Shown: positions 8,713 to 18,020, numbered from the stretch's first letter. The stretch is 64,000 bases of DNA from Brevibacillus choshinensis (GCF_001420695.1 NZ_LJJB01000010.1:1-64000), one strand, 5' to 3'. Notes: generated by a model from the sequence alone, not told the origin. Translations and numbers: made by a program.

Positions 8713-8749
8713 AAAAAGACGTATCACCCAGATCGGGATACGTCTTTTT
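8713..8749. terminator. Bidirectional terminator
   Basis: AAAAAGACGTATC pairs with GATACGTCTTTTT around a short loop. It closes the nucleotidase gene (plus) and the DUF1540 gene (minus). Confidence 0.85.
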
Positions 8750-8763
8750 GTACCGATAACGGC

Positions 8764-8976
8764 CTACTTGCTGGAGTTTTTCGGCTTGAACGTCAGACAA
8801 CAGGTTTCGGACGATGTGCTAGCCTTATCCTGGTGCGAATTGTTCTCCGCAGCAAACTCTGTTTTGTAGTCCGCGTTCGAGTGAGCGTCGATTTCCACCA
8901 TGATCTCGTCAGCGCTGCACAGATTACCCTGCGCCCAGTATTCGCAATTCGCTACACTGCATTTTACTTGTGGCAT
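8764..8976 (-). CDS. DUF1540 domain protein
   Basis: A 70-residue cysteine-containing protein. The N-terminal VKCSVANCEYW...NLCSADEI pattern is the DUF1540 signature, a small putative metal-binding module common in spore-formers. A further Cys pair (TCC) lies near the C-terminus. The Shine-Dalgarno AGGGGGTG is 6 bases before the ATG. It lies opposite a long plus-strand frame that I regard as a spurious extension of the next gene. Function unknown. Confidence 0.78.
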   Translation of the reverse strand: MPQVKCSVANCEYWAQGNLCSADEIMVEIDAHSNADYKTEFAAENNSHQDKASTSSETCCLTFKPKNSSK

Positions 8977-9090
8977 GTGTATTCACCCCCTAGGGGCTAT
9001 CCTTCACAACAACAGGGATGCTTATACAGCCTGCCACGAGGAAAAAGCGTGCGATTCTCCCCATCTAACCCAGTCAGAAAGGAAGAAATT

Positions 9091-9870
9091 ATGACTTTAC
9101 AACGAATCGTTGTCATCACGGGAGCTTCAAGCGGACTCGGACGAGCACTCACACGCCTGCATCTCGACAAAGGTGATTTGGTTATCGCCACCGGACGCAA
9201 AGCTGCGGGACTACAAGCACTAACATTGGAGCACCAGCAAAATGAGCGACTTCACACCCAAATGCTCGACGTCACCGACAACGAGGCAGCACGTCAGTTA
9301 GCTGCATGGGTTCATGTCCGCTTTGGACGCTGTGATCTTCTGTATAACAACGCAGGCACTGCTGTATTTGCAGCGCTGGCAGATATGCGCCTCGAGGAGC
9401 TAGAAGAAACGTTGCAAACGAACATAGCCGGGGTGATGTATACGACCCGCGCTTTCTTACCTATGATGCAGCAGGCGCATGCAGGTCACATCATCAATAT
9501 TGCTTCGCTAGCTGGGCAAGTCGCCACTTCAAAAGCAGCTGTCTACGCCGCCAGTAAAGCGGCCATTATTCGTTTTAGTGAAGGATTGCAACACGAATTG
9601 GCGGAGTACGGCATTCATGTTACTTGTGCGATGCCAGGCCCAATCGATACACCCTTTCTCGACCGAGCAGACCGAACCGGGAATTATCGCAATAAAGTAA
9701 GTCGCTACCTCTTGACTCCTGAGCAAACGGCTGCACTCATTAGCAGAGCCGTCGAGCGCAAAAAGCCTGAAGTAGCGATGCCTTTGCGACTCCATTACCT
9801 GTCCTTACTCTACGCCTTCTTGCCGCACAGCGTGAAGCGACTCGTCGCTCCTCTCCTCAACCGCAAGTGA
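9091..9870 (+). CDS. SDR-family NAD(P)-dependent oxidoreductase
   Basis: A 259-residue classical short-chain dehydrogenase. It has the TGASSGLG nucleotide-binding loop (about residues 10-17), NNAG near 87, catalytic Ser of NIASLAG, and YAASK with the catalytic Tyr and Lys near 153-157. The frame stays open upstream to about 8704, but AAAGGAAG 6 bases before the ATG at 9091 and the position of the SDR fold define the start. The C-terminal tail overlaps the convergent MFS gene by 66 bp. Substrate unknown. Confidence 0.88.
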   Translation: MTLQRIVVITGASSGLGRALTRLHLDKGDLVIATGRKAAGLQALTLEHQQNERLHTQMLDVTDNEAARQLAAWVHVRFGRCDLLYNNAGTAVFAALADMRLEELEETLQTNIAGVMYTTRAFLPMMQQAHAGHIINIASLAGQVATSKAAVYAASKAAIIRFSEGLQHELAEYGIHVTCAMPGPIDTPFLDRADRTGNYRNKVSRYLLTPEQTAALISRAVERKKPEVAMPLRLHYLSLLYAFLPHSVKRLVAPLLNRK

Positions 9871-11139
9871 TGCTTCATCCAGTTGGCGCAGCATCACAAA
9901 CGCAATTCCTCCACAAACGATGCACACAGCGGCCCCGGCTCCAAACAAGCCTTGTACTCCCAAAAAGGGTATCAACAAGCCTGAGACGGCGGCTCCTGCG
10001 GGCATGCCTGTACCTGTGATGGTCCGAATACTTGTCATCACCCTCCCCAACAGCGCATCGGGAACCTGCTTCTGCAAATAGCTACGATATAAAATGTTGT
10101 ACGGAGAGTAGCAGAAGCCCGCCAGTGCCATTGCCAGCATCGACACTTCCAATCGCGAGAACATCGCAAGCGGCAGCGTCGTTACCCCCCAAGCTACAAT
10201 GATTCCCGCCAGAGTCGCTCCCAATGGAACCTTCCACGTGATCGTCGAAAAGAACAAGGAGCCAAGTAAGGCACCAATCGCCAAGGAAGACCAGAGCATC
10301 CCCAGAGCAACGGAACCACCCCCTAAGTCTTGATTGGCATAGAGCGGCAACGCCACCTCAACAGGTCCATAAGCCATGTTGAACAGAAAGGTAAAAAAAA
10401 CAAGGACAATCATCTGCTTGCGGCCAAACAAATAGCGGTAGCCTGTACGCATGTCCCGCAACAGGGAGCGCAAATACGAAACAGCTTCACCTTGTTGTGT
10501 TGGCGTAGAAGCATTGGCACTCTGCGTAAGGTGCTTGGGTAAACGTGAAAAGCAAAACGCGCATACAAAAAAGCTAGCTGCATCTATCAACAGTACGTAA
10601 GCTTCGCCAATCCATCCGATCAGAACACCCGCCAGGGCAGGACCAAACATATAAACGATCTGCCACTGACTCTCCATGACCCCATTCGCTTTTACCAAAT
10701 GCTTGGGGTCCGTCACCAGCCTCGGTAGCAAAGTCTGGGCACCTGCCGTACTGAGAGGGGAAAGGATTCCCGCGATGACAATCAGGATGTAGATAACAAA
10801 TAACGGCACTTGGTCGACCTGCAGCAAGATGACCAAAGAAATGAATATGAATCCTCGGACGATATTGTCAATCATGATCAATTTTCTTCGATCATATCGA
10901 TCTAGAAGCACACCCGCCACCAAACCGGCAAAAACAGCCGGAAGCATGTATGCGAGAATCACGCCGCCCATCGCTGCGGATGAGCCTGTCTTTTTCATGA
11001 CAAACCACGTCAAACCCATCCAGCCAAACTGATCGCCTAATCCTGACAAGAACATCCCCAGCCAGTACCAACGAAAAGAGCTCTGTCGCCACAGTTCTTT
11101 CATATCCATCTTCCTTTTCTTTCCTGAGGTTGCCTTCAT
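9805..11139 (-). CDS. MFS transporter (macrolide/enterobactin exporter-like)
   Basis: About 444 residues with twelve predicted membrane helices. The N-terminal pattern (FRWYWLGMFLSGLGDQFGWM) and LLDRYDRRKLIMIDN loop place it in the MFS_3 group, often drug or siderophore exporters. The frame opens with a TTG at 11166 that has no ribosome binding site and lies over a TATAAT; ATG at 11139 is used here, although ATGs at 11109 or 11103, just after AGGAAG, are equally possible. The tail overlaps the SDR gene. Substrate not predictable. Confidence 0.8.
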   Translation of the reverse strand: MKATSGKKRKMDMKELWRQSSFRWYWLGMFLSGLGDQFGWMGLTWFVMKKTGSSAAMGGVILAYMLPAVFAGLVAGVLLDRYDRRKLIMIDNIVRGFIFISLVILLQVDQVPLFVIYILIVIAGILSPLSTAGAQTLLPRLVTDPKHLVKANGVMESQWQIVYMFGPALAGVLIGWIGEAYVLLIDAASFFVCAFCFSRLPKHLTQSANASTPTQQGEAVSYLRSLLRDMRTGYRYLFGRKQMIVLVFFTFLFNMAYGPVEVALPLYANQDLGGGSVALGMLWSSLAIGALLGSLFFSTITWKVPLGATLAGIIVAWGVTTLPLAMFSRLEVSMLAMALAGFCYSPYNILYRSYLQKQVPDALLGRVMTSIRTITGTGMPAGAAVSGLLIPFLGVQGLFGAGAAVCIVCGGIAFVMLRQLDEASLAVEERSDESLHAVRQEGVE

Positions 11140-11218
11140 TGTACGAATTTCACCATACTTTTTCAATCATTATATTTATTAAATCAAAAAGTTACTCTGA
11201 TCTTCCTCATTGGAGAAT

Positions 11219-11265
11219 AAAAAACGATCCCTTTGCCACGCGAAACGGCAAAAGAATCGTTGTTT
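11219..11265. terminator. Terminator between two MFS genes
   Basis: AAACGAT...TTTGCC and GGCAAA...ATCGTT arms form a bulged hairpin with an A-run on the left, which acts for the upstream minus-strand MFS gene. Confidence 0.6.
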
Positions 11266-11268
11266 CAT

Positions 11269-12477
11269 TTACATACTCACCATCTGCTTTTCTATCTGGT
11301 GTCGACTCCACAGCCAGATCAGCCCTGCTACAACCCCAAAGATAGCCAACCAGCCGGAAACCGTCGCACTCCCTACTTGTTCGGCCCCGTACCCCAACAC
11401 GAGACAGCTTGCGGAGAAGCTTCCCATTGTCGCCATTTCCCGAATGGAAAAGACTCGGGCCAAATACTCGGGATCTGCCAATCTCTGGAGCTTGGTAACC
11501 GAGAGAATAGACGCGCTGTACGAAGCAAAAGAACAAAACAGAATGGCCACTGCCAAACCGAGCAAAGGCTTGATATTGAATACTGCAAATATGGAGATGC
11601 CCATGGCCACGAGTGTCCAGCCCTGTATAGCTGAGACCCCTCTGTCACCTAGTCGGTCAGACATTTTAGTCACCAATATCCCCGCGAATACGCCCCCCAA
11701 ACCTAAGGGAATATCCAATAACCCAAAGATATAAAGCCCTTCCCCCCGCTCCTGGAGAATATAAAACATCAGCATAATGTAGTACGCGCCCAGCACACGT
11801 TCTGCCATCTGGTACATGAGCACCTGGCCAATTTCCCTTTTCTTACCAATATAACGAAAGCCCTCCTGCAATCTCGTAAGAAAGCTCGTGGCTTTTTTGG
11901 TTTCGTTGGAAATATCAATCTTGGTAAGCCTGAGCAAGATCACCAGAGAAAGCATGTAACACGCAGCATCCAGCAAGAAATTGTATCGATAGGAGAACAA
12001 ATAGACAAGAACAGCAGCCACACCCTGACAAACGATGATCAAAAATGAAGTCGTCCCTTGTAGCAAGGAATTCGCAGTCAAACGATCCTTTTCTTCAACG
12101 GAACTGACGATAGCTACTTGCATCGCCGGCTGGAAAAAGGCGCTACAGATATTCACTAAAATCAGCAGCAAAAAAGCTACCCACAAATAAGTCGGAGAGG
12201 AAATGAAGAAAAATAAGCTAACGAGTATGCCACGAAGCAGATTGACCGTAATCATGACTCGTTTTTTATCCCAATTTTCTACCAGTGCTCCGGAAAAAAA
12301 GCTGGTCAATACATAAGGAAGCATACGAAAAACCGTTCCAGCTGCAAACGAGAGGCCGGAACCACTAAGATCATGCAAGAGCCCAACGACCGCAATGAAT
12401 GTAAACTCGTTTCCGATGATGTGAATGATGTGAGCCGCGTATAAACGGCGAAATACCGGATGTTTTAGCAGTGCCAT
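11269..12477 (-). CDS. MFS transporter
   Basis: A 402-residue twelve-helix transporter beginning MALLKHPVFRRLYAAHIIHI, with the cytoplasmic ENWDKKRVMITVN loop after helix 2. The ATG at 12477 follows AAAGGGACCAGG; a GTG six codons upstream contains that same ribosome binding site and is rejected. The gene is divergent from an ArsR-like regulator gene, and an inverted repeat lies between them, so shared control is plausible. Substrate unknown. Confidence 0.8.
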   Translation of the reverse strand: MALLKHPVFRRLYAAHIIHIIGNEFTFIAVVGLLHDLSGSGLSFAAGTVFRMLPYVLTSFFSGALVENWDKKRVMITVNLLRGILVSLFFFISSPTYLWVAFLLLILVNICSAFFQPAMQVAIVSSVEEKDRLTANSLLQGTTSFLIIVCQGVAAVLVYLFSYRYNFLLDAACYMLSLVILLRLTKIDISNETKKATSFLTRLQEGFRYIGKKREIGQVLMYQMAERVLGAYYIMLMFYILQERGEGLYIFGLLDIPLGLGGVFAGILVTKMSDRLGDRGVSAIQGWTLVAMGISIFAVFNIKPLLGLAVAILFCSFASYSASILSVTKLQRLADPEYLARVFSIREMATMGSFSASCLVLGYGAEQVGSATVSGWLAIFGVVAGLIWLWSRHQIEKQMVSM

Positions 12478-12574
12478 AGACCTGGTCCCTTTCACCGTTT
12501 TTCTCGTATTGTATCACTTGTCGAAAAATAATGGCAGAATGATCTTGAAATTCATCTCGTTCTACTGATACAAT

Positions 12575-12596
12575 ACGTTCAAATAAAGTTGAACGT
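12575..12596. promoter_or_regulatory. Candidate operator, 8-bp inverted repeat
   Basis: ACGTTCAA (12575-12582) and TTGAACGT (12589-12596) are perfect arms separated by 6 bp, in the intergenic region between the divergent MFS gene and the ArsR-like regulator gene. Size and symmetry suit a winged-helix dimer. No binding data; inference from position. Confidence 0.5.
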
Positions 12597-12628
12597 TTAA
12601 AAATAAAAATACGTTTAGCTATATCGAA

Positions 12629-13375
12629 ATGAGGATGATCCTGTTGAAACGTTATATGGTTATTGAAACCGTCGATCAACTAAAGGCAATCAGCGACTCT
12701 TTGCGCATGGAGATCATTACCTTACTAGTCAAAGAAGAATACACCGGGAAGCAATTGGCTACCATGTTAAACCTTTCTGCCTCCAAGGTCCATTACCATC
12801 TCAAGGAGTTGGAAAACCACCAATTTGTTCACGTGGTACGAACGGAAGAAAAGAACGGCATCGTGCAAAAGTTTTATCGTGCGCTTGCTTATGACATGAA
12901 AGTCAGTGATGCACTTCTCCCTTCATTGCAAGAGGACACCATACTCATGCAAGAGTCGCTGCTCAATCATTTGCGCTCCAGTATTACACGCTTGTACAAC
13001 GCTCCCGAGGAATCATTTCTGCAATTTGCTGATGAGGAGAAACGCCCACCATCCATCGGACTCAACTCAGAAGTCAAAGCCCCACGCCATGAGATACACG
13101 AGTGGCTCAAGAAATACAAAGCTTTGATAAATGAGCTTGGACAGATGGAGCATCGCTATCTTCAACGTGTCGCGAACGGTGAAGCGGAGGATACCGAAGA
13201 AAACTTTTACTTGGTGACAGTCGGGTTCATGACCAACGAGCGCTACTACGTCGCCGATGACGAGTCCTTGCCTGAGAACTACGAACATGTCCCAACGGAA
13301 TACGAGCACATTACAGAAAAAGTCGTAAAGAAAAAGAAAGGAAGCGACTCTGATGACGACGCAACCCGTAACTAA
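12629..13375 (+). CDS. ArsR-like winged-helix transcriptional regulator
   Basis: A 248-residue protein with an N-terminal wHTH (about residues 14-75: LRMEIITLLVKEEYTGKQLA, then SASKVHYHLKELE as recognition helix), followed by a helical region and a Lys/Asp-rich tail. No cysteine metal site is obvious, so the signal is unlikely to be a metal. The 3' end overlaps the following MFS gene by 23 bp, so the two are translationally coupled and the regulator probably governs this pump. A perfect inverted repeat lies about 33 bp upstream. The exact start is uncertain among three closely spaced codons. Confidence 0.82.
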   Translation: MRMILLKRYMVIETVDQLKAISDSLRMEIITLLVKEEYTGKQLATMLNLSASKVHYHLKELENHQFVHVVRTEEKNGIVQKFYRALAYDMKVSDALLPSLQEDTILMQESLLNHLRSSITRLYNAPEESFLQFADEEKRPPSIGLNSEVKAPRHEIHEWLKKYKALINELGQMEHRYLQRVANGEAEDTEENFYLVTVGFMTNERYYVADDESLPENYEHVPTEYEHITEKVVKKKKGSDSDDDATRN

Positions 13376-14669
13376 CAGTCTGTGGCGAAATCGCTCCTTT
13401 GTGCGTTTATGGTGCGGCACGATCTTGTCAGCCTTGGCCGACAGCGCCTTTTTCATCTTGCTTTCCTGGTTTATTGTGGATGTGACAGGCTCAGAGGCGA
13501 TGCTCGGAACCACCTTGATCTGCATGTCGATCCCACGACTGCTATTTATGCTGGTAGGTGGAGTCGCTGCTGACAGATGGAGCCGCAAGTGGATCATGTT
13601 TAGCTCCATTCTTGCGCGCGGTGTCATTCTGGTTGTGTTCAGTCTGCTCCTGCTAGATGAGGGTGGCGGGTGGCTTCCGATCTCCGCCTATGTCATCGCC
13701 GTGCTTTTTGGCACTGTCGATGCCTTCTTCTGGCCTGCTCGCAGCTCGATCCTCCCTTTTCTCGTCACACGCGATCAGCTCGCGCCAGCCAACAGCATGA
13801 TGGAAATATCCCAGCAAATCAGCATGGTCGGGGGACCGTTAGTCTCTGCTCTACTCATTCGCACCACTCATTATCCTGTCATGTTCATGATATTAGGGGT
13901 TGCCTTCTTTGCAGGGACGTTATTTATCCTCTCGCTACGTTTGCAGCCTGCCGTGACCAATCACGAGCCGAATGATCCCGCCAAAGAATCGACTCCTGCC
14001 ACCAGCTCCTATTTCAAAGACATTTTCAGCGGCATTCGATTCACCTTTTCCGTCCCGATATTGAGCATCATTTTTGTCACTTCTCTCTTTACGAACATGA
14101 CCTTTTCCGGGCCAATCAATATGGGGCTGCCATTACTCGTAAAAAATCTAGGATGGGACGGTAGCGCCTACAGTTCGCTCAGTATCACATTGGGTATCGG
14201 TACGATCACCGGTGGCATTATTACAGGGCTATTACACGGTTTTCGCGGCAAGTTCCTCCTGCTCCCTTTCTTTCTCGCTGTGATGGGATTCGCGGTCAGC
14301 TCCTTGTTTTTCATGCAACATATCAGTCTGGGCTTCGCCGCGATGTTTACCATCGGCTTGATGCTCAGCATCACCAATATCCCGTATATCACCTACATTC
14401 AGAGCATCGTCCCCGCTCATATGCTAGGTCGCGTCATGTCATTACTTTCGTTGATGTCAATCGGTTTGGGGCCAGTAAGTTACGCCATCTGCTCGTTCGT
14501 CCTGGAGCATAATGTCGCTACCCCTGCCGTGATCATGCTCACAGGTGGACTTGGTCTCGCGCTCATCAGCATGAGCTTGTGGCTATTCCGGGAGGTTCGT
14601 CGGATGGAGCAGCATCCTGCTTGGGCGCGTCCCACTGAAGTAAATCCATCTCGCTCCCTTTCCTCCTAG
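13353..14669 (+). CDS. MFS transporter encoded with the ArsR-like regulator
   Basis: A 438-residue twelve-helix exporter of the MFS_3 type (RNRSFVRLWCGTILSALAD at the N-terminus, AADRWSRKWIMFSS after helix 2). It is the third MFS gene within 5 kb and overlaps the regulator gene. Drug or metabolite efflux is the usual role of this group; substrate unknown. The gene ends in a strong terminator shared with menC. Confidence 0.83.
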   Translation: MTTQPVTNSLWRNRSFVRLWCGTILSALADSAFFILLSWFIVDVTGSEAMLGTTLICMSIPRLLFMLVGGVAADRWSRKWIMFSSILARGVILVVFSLLLLDEGGGWLPISAYVIAVLFGTVDAFFWPARSSILPFLVTRDQLAPANSMMEISQQISMVGGPLVSALLIRTTHYPVMFMILGVAFFAGTLFILSLRLQPAVTNHEPNDPAKESTPATSSYFKDIFSGIRFTFSVPILSIIFVTSLFTNMTFSGPINMGLPLLVKNLGWDGSAYSSLSITLGIGTITGGIITGLLHGFRGKFLLLPFFLAVMGFAVSSLFFMQHISLGFAAMFTIGLMLSITNIPYITYIQSIVPAHMLGRVMSLLSLMSIGLGPVSYAICSFVLEHNVATPAVIMLTGGLGLALISMSLWLFREVRRMEQHPAWARPTEVNPSRSLSS

Positions 14670-14696
14670 ATCTTAAGCGAGGAACAAAACTAACAA

Positions 14697-14743
14697 AAAA
14701 CGCACACCGAATGAGCATGATAAATGCTCAAGGTGTGCGTTTT
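14697..14743. terminator. Bidirectional terminator
   Basis: AAAACGCACACC (14697-14708) pairs with GGTGTGCGTTTT (14732-14743), with an additional inner GAGCAT/ATGCTC stem. Confidence 0.85.
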
Positions 14744-14745
14744 GC

Positions 14746-15864
14746 TTACTTCACTGGACGGAAGTTAGCGGATCGAATAACGTATTTCCCTACAGCCTGA
14801 TGGTTTACGGAATAGCCGATACCTGGTCCTTCTGGGACAGCCAATTGACCTGGAGCGATCAGTTCCACGCTCGGTTCGATGATGTCCTGATCCCAATAAC
14901 GGCTCGATGCAGCTGTGTCTCCAGGGATCGTGAAGTTCGGCAGAGAAGTGATGGCGACATTGTGCGCGCGCCCTACACCTGATTCGACCATTCCTCCGCA
15001 CCACACCGGGATGCCGTGGGACTGGCACAGGTCATGAATACGTTTGGACTCGGTGAGCCCGCCGACACGTCCGATCTTGATATTAATGATCCCGCAGCTT
15101 CCCAGCTCAATCGCTTTTCTCGCATCCTCAACGTTATGAATGCTTTCATCGAGGCAGATCGGTGTTTTGAGCTGCTTCTGCAGCTTGGCATGATCGATGA
15201 TATCGTCATGTGCCAACGGCTGCTCGATCATGATCAGCCCGTATTGATCCAGCTCTTTCATGATAGCAAGATGCTCCATCGTGTAAGCAGAGTTGGCGTC
15301 AGCCATTAGTGGAACATCGGCACCAAAGCGCTCGCGGATTCCCTGAATGACTTGCACATCAAATCCCGGCTTGATTTTGACCTTGATTTTCTTGTATCCA
15401 TCCCCGAGAGCACGCTCCACCTTTTGCAGCACTGCATCGACGGTAGGCTCAATGCCGATACTGATCCCTACATCGATCACCGATTTATTGCCCCCGAGAG
15501 CCTTAGCCAACGAGATGCCTTTTTGTTTGCAGTAAAGATCCCAGATCGCGCCTTCTAATGCAGACTTCGCCATGTTGTTGCGACGGATCGGAGCGAAGAG
15601 GCGGTCTACATCCTCCGGCGTTTCGATCGGATGAGACAGCAAACGTGGAATCAAAAACTTTTCCATCATGTACCATACAGTCTCCGTCGTTTCCTCATTA
15701 TAAAAAGGATCAGGCATCGCGACACTCTCTCCATAGCCGACTGCACCTTCACCGTGGACGGAAATGAGCAGGAAATCTTTAATCGTCGTGCTGCCAAAGC
15801 TCGTTTCAAAACGGAAACGAAGCGGCATATGTAATTGTTGTACTTCAATGCGTTCGATTTTCAT
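14746..15864 (-). CDS. menC: o-Succinylbenzoate synthase / N-succinylamino acid racemase-like enolase-superfamily enzyme
   Basis: A 372-residue enolase-superfamily enzyme of the OSBS/NSAR group. With the start at 15864 the catalytic residues fall at the positions known for the Amycolatopsis NSAR/OSBS: Lys161 and Lys163 of KVK, metal ligands Asp189, Glu214 and Asp239, and Lys263. AAGGGA lies 8 bases before this ATG. The gene follows an RpiR-family regulator gene with a 5-bp gap and is not among other menaquinone genes, so N-acylamino acid racemase activity (D-amino acid salvage) is as likely as menaquinone synthesis. Confidence 0.87.
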   Translation of the reverse strand: MKIERIEVQQLHMPLRFRFETSFGSTTIKDFLLISVHGEGAVGYGESVAMPDPFYNEETTETVWYMMEKFLIPRLLSHPIETPEDVDRLFAPIRRNNMAKSALEGAIWDLYCKQKGISLAKALGGNKSVIDVGISIGIEPTVDAVLQKVERALGDGYKKIKVKIKPGFDVQVIQGIRERFGADVPLMADANSAYTMEHLAIMKELDQYGLIMIEQPLAHDDIIDHAKLQKQLKTPICLDESIHNVEDARKAIELGSCGIINIKIGRVGGLTESKRIHDLCQSHGIPVWCGGMVESGVGRAHNVAITSLPNFTIPGDTAASSRYWDQDIIEPSVELIAPGQLAVPEGPGIGYSVNHQAVGKYVIRSANFRPVK

Positions 15865-15869
15865 GTGGA

Positions 15870-16748
15870 TCATCCCTTCTCTTCTGTATGGCGAACAAAT
15901 GGATAGATTTGTCGGCTGGTTTTCTCATATTGATCGAGACGCTCTTGTACCTGTTCCCTGTTTGCGGCGACAACACCGCTCACTAATGTGTTTAACAAGG
16001 AAAAAAGGGCGGCCATCCCTACTAATACCGTAGGTGCTGGTGTTGTGACCTTTAGCAGCTGGTCGGCAATCGGCCCGAGTGGAGACAGCTCATTATCGGT
16101 GATCCCCAGCACGACTGCCCCTTTTTCCTTGGCCGCTTGGGCAAACTGAATCGTCTCATTGACATAGCGAGGAAATGAGAATGCGATAACCAGGCAAGAT
16201 GAATTCAGCTGTGTGAGCAAATAGTTAGCATCGTCAATCGGCCCGTTGTACAAATGGACGTTGCCTTTTACGATATTCAATGCAAAGGCTAGCCAGTGAG
16301 CTGGTGCATGGGAGCTTCGAAATCCCACTACGACAATCTGTTTGGCATCAAGAATAGCCTCGACGGCTCGCGCCAGCTTTTCATTGCCTAAATCCGTCAA
16401 CGTCTGCTGAATCGTGGCAAAATCTTGTTCCATGTGAAAAGCAATCAGATCCTCTTGGCCCTCTAGCTCCTCAGCAGCGACCCGAAAATGGCTGAGGGTC
16501 TGCTCCTGTGGTGGACGGTCGATAAGCGTGCGGCGCAACTCGTTTTGCAACTCGCTATAGCCGGAGTAGGAAAGGGCGTAACATAAACGGATGATCGTCG
16601 TTTCACTGGTCCCACTCAATGCTCCTACGACTTTGGCTGGATGCAAGGCAATTTCCTTTGGCTCTTCCAAAATAAACTTGGCTGCCAATTTTTGCTGGTT
16701 TGTCAATTGCGGATAGTATTTACGGATTCGTTCCTGGACATCTTCCAT
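15870..16748 (-). CDS. RpiR/MurR-family transcriptional regulator
   Basis: A 292-residue regulator with an N-terminal RpiR-type HTH (residues 1-77, with GALSGTSETTIIRLCYALSY as the DNA-binding helices) and a C-terminal SIS domain (about 125-260), which normally binds a phosphosugar. It is the first gene of an operon with the OSBS/NSAR gene, so control of that enzyme and of itself is the simplest inference. Whether the ligand is a sugar phosphate or an amino-acid derivative cannot be told. Confidence 0.87.
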   Translation of the reverse strand: MEDVQERIRKYYPQLTNQQKLAAKFILEEPKEIALHPAKVVGALSGTSETTIIRLCYALSYSGYSELQNELRRTLIDRPPQEQTLSHFRVAAEELEGQEDLIAFHMEQDFATIQQTLTDLGNEKLARAVEAILDAKQIVVVGFRSSHAPAHWLAFALNIVKGNVHLYNGPIDDANYLLTQLNSSCLVIAFSFPRYVNETIQFAQAAKEKGAVVLGITDNELSPLGPIADQLLKVTTPAPTVLVGMAALFSLLNTLVSGVVAANREQVQERLDQYEKTSRQIYPFVRHTEEKG

Positions 16749-16777
16749 ATGGCTAATTGGCCCTTCTCCCCTTTTTT

Positions 16778-16835
16778 GAAGTATAAACTTTACTTTTTTG
16801 AAAACTTTGCAGTATAGCCTTACCTGAAAGTATAG
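16778..16835. promoter_or_regulatory. Upstream region of the RpiR-menC operon with repeated AAGTATA
   Basis: GAAGTATAAACTTTACTT contains the small dyad AAGTA/TACTT (16779-16795), and AAAGTATAG recurs at 16827-16835. Both copies lie in the 120-bp gap upstream of the regulator start and may be its operators. Motif observation only. Confidence 0.35.
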
Positions 16836-16870
16836 TCTCCTTTTTCTAAATATTCAATGCTGACTATGAC

Positions 16871-16901
16871 AAAAAACCTCTCTTCCTTTACGAAGAGAGG
16901 C
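16871..16901 (-). terminator. Terminator of codY
   Basis: CCTCTCTTC and GAAGAGAGG arms with a minus-strand T-run (AAAAAA at 16871-16876 on plus). Confidence 0.75.
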
Positions 16902-16922
16902 TCCAGCTGTTGCTCAAACGGT

Positions 16923-17699
16923 TTAAGACGTTTTCCATTTCGCCAGCTCAGAAGGGAATTTATCATTCAGCACCTTGATGTAGGTACCTTTCATGCCCAA
17001 CGAACGCGATTCTAAAACACCGGCACTCGCCAGCTTGCGCAAAGCATTGACGATGACCGAACGTGTGAGACCTGCTTGATCTGCCAACTGACTCGCGACC
17101 AGCAATCCTTCTCTCGCATCCAGCTGCTCCATAATTTTTTCGATCGCGATCTGTTCACTGTAAGAAAGAGAAGAGAGCGCAATCTTGGCAAACGTTTTGT
17201 CACGCACTTCATTTTCGATCTGCTCGGTACGTTGACGAACGATTTTCATTCCAATGACCGTAGCGCCAATTTCACCAAGAATCAGATCTTCCGTTTCAAA
17301 TTGACCGTAAGCACGGAGCAAGACCAACGTACCCAAACGGCTTCCTCCGGCATTGATTGGCACAACTGTCGTCATCATCTGCGGGAACAGTGAGCTCATT
17401 TCAGCCGGTACCATGCTGTAAGGGCTATTGATTGTCTCGTTTGCCAGCGTTTGATTGACTTCCAATAGCTTCTGGTGAATACCATTCTGAACGGAGTTTG
17501 AGGAACGTCCGTCTTCGTTCAGCCCGATTTCTTGATTCAGCCCACTTCCGAGGATAGTACCGTCAGCCGTAATAATGTACACATTGGCTGCAATGACTTC
17601 GGATAAAAGTCGCGCAAGGTCTTGATAGCCTACGCCGCTTCCTCCCATTGTTTTTTGCAGCATCACGTTAATTTTCCTGGTTTTTTCTAGTAAGTTCAT
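16923..17699 (-). CDS. codY: GTP-sensing global transcriptional repressor CodY
   Basis: CodY senses GTP and branched-chain amino acids and represses stationary-phase, amino-acid and sporulation genes. The 258-residue protein has the family's usual length, an N-terminal GAF ligand domain (about 1-155), the linker helix, and the strictly conserved C-terminal HTH with ASQLADQAGLTRSVIVNALR (about 203-222). The gene is alone here, unlike in B. subtilis, where it follows clpY. Confidence 0.97.
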   Translation of the reverse strand: MNLLEKTRKINVMLQKTMGGSGVGYQDLARLLSEVIAANVYIITADGTILGSGLNQEIGLNEDGRSSNSVQNGIHQKLLEVNQTLANETINSPYSMVPAEMSSLFPQMMTTVVPINAGGSRLGTLVLLRAYGQFETEDLILGEIGATVIGMKIVRQRTEQIENEVRDKTFAKIALSSLSYSEQIAIEKIMEQLDAREGLLVASQLADQAGLTRSVIVNALRKLASAGVLESRSLGMKGTYIKVLNDKFPSELAKWKTS

Positions 17700-17921
17700 T
17701 CCTTATTTCCTCCTTGGATTCTTCATGGTCACAGTATTGTCAGAAAAATCCAGGCCCATACATGCAAGTCAAAAAATTAGAAAGACACTTGATGGACTGC
17801 CCTCTAAACTGTACATTCCTCAAGATGTACCCGGAATTTAGGTCGATGCCCGGACACCAATTGTCTATCCACAAATATCCTATAGGGAGCAAGAGATGAA
17901 ACATGATTAGGAGGGGAAATG

Positions 17922-18008
17922 ATGAGCCTATTTAATGGTGGAGAAGGGATTGCGTTGATCCTCGTTTTGTTTATTCTGCTGGTCATCGTTAGTGTCGCTT
18001 GCGATTAA
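17922..18008 (+). CDS. YjcZ-type sporulation micropeptide, 28 residues
   Basis: A tiny hydrophobic protein: MSLFNGGEGIALILVLFILL followed by VIVSVACD. A Gly-containing head, a single transmembrane helix containing LVLFILLVI and a short tail are the features of the YjcZ family, abundant in Bacillus spores. AGGAGG lies 7 bases before the ATG at 17922 (ATG at 17919 is in frame but too close). It has its own terminator. A paralogue with the same FILLVI core and Cys-Asp ending is at 55086. The family is known; its role is not. Confidence 0.78.
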   Translation: MSLFNGGEGIALILVLFILLVIVSVACD

Positions 18009-18020
18009 TTTTTTGAATAG

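Noticed and set aside
8704-9090. Open frame extending the SDR gene upstream by 129 codons
   Set aside because: It overlaps the real DUF1540 gene on the other strand and a terminator, has no ribosome binding site, and the SDR fold begins at 9091 with a good Shine-Dalgarno.
17714-17899. 61-codon frame upstream of the YjcZ-like gene
   Set aside because: There is no ribosome binding site and its composition is not protein-like; the region is better read as codY upstream DNA.
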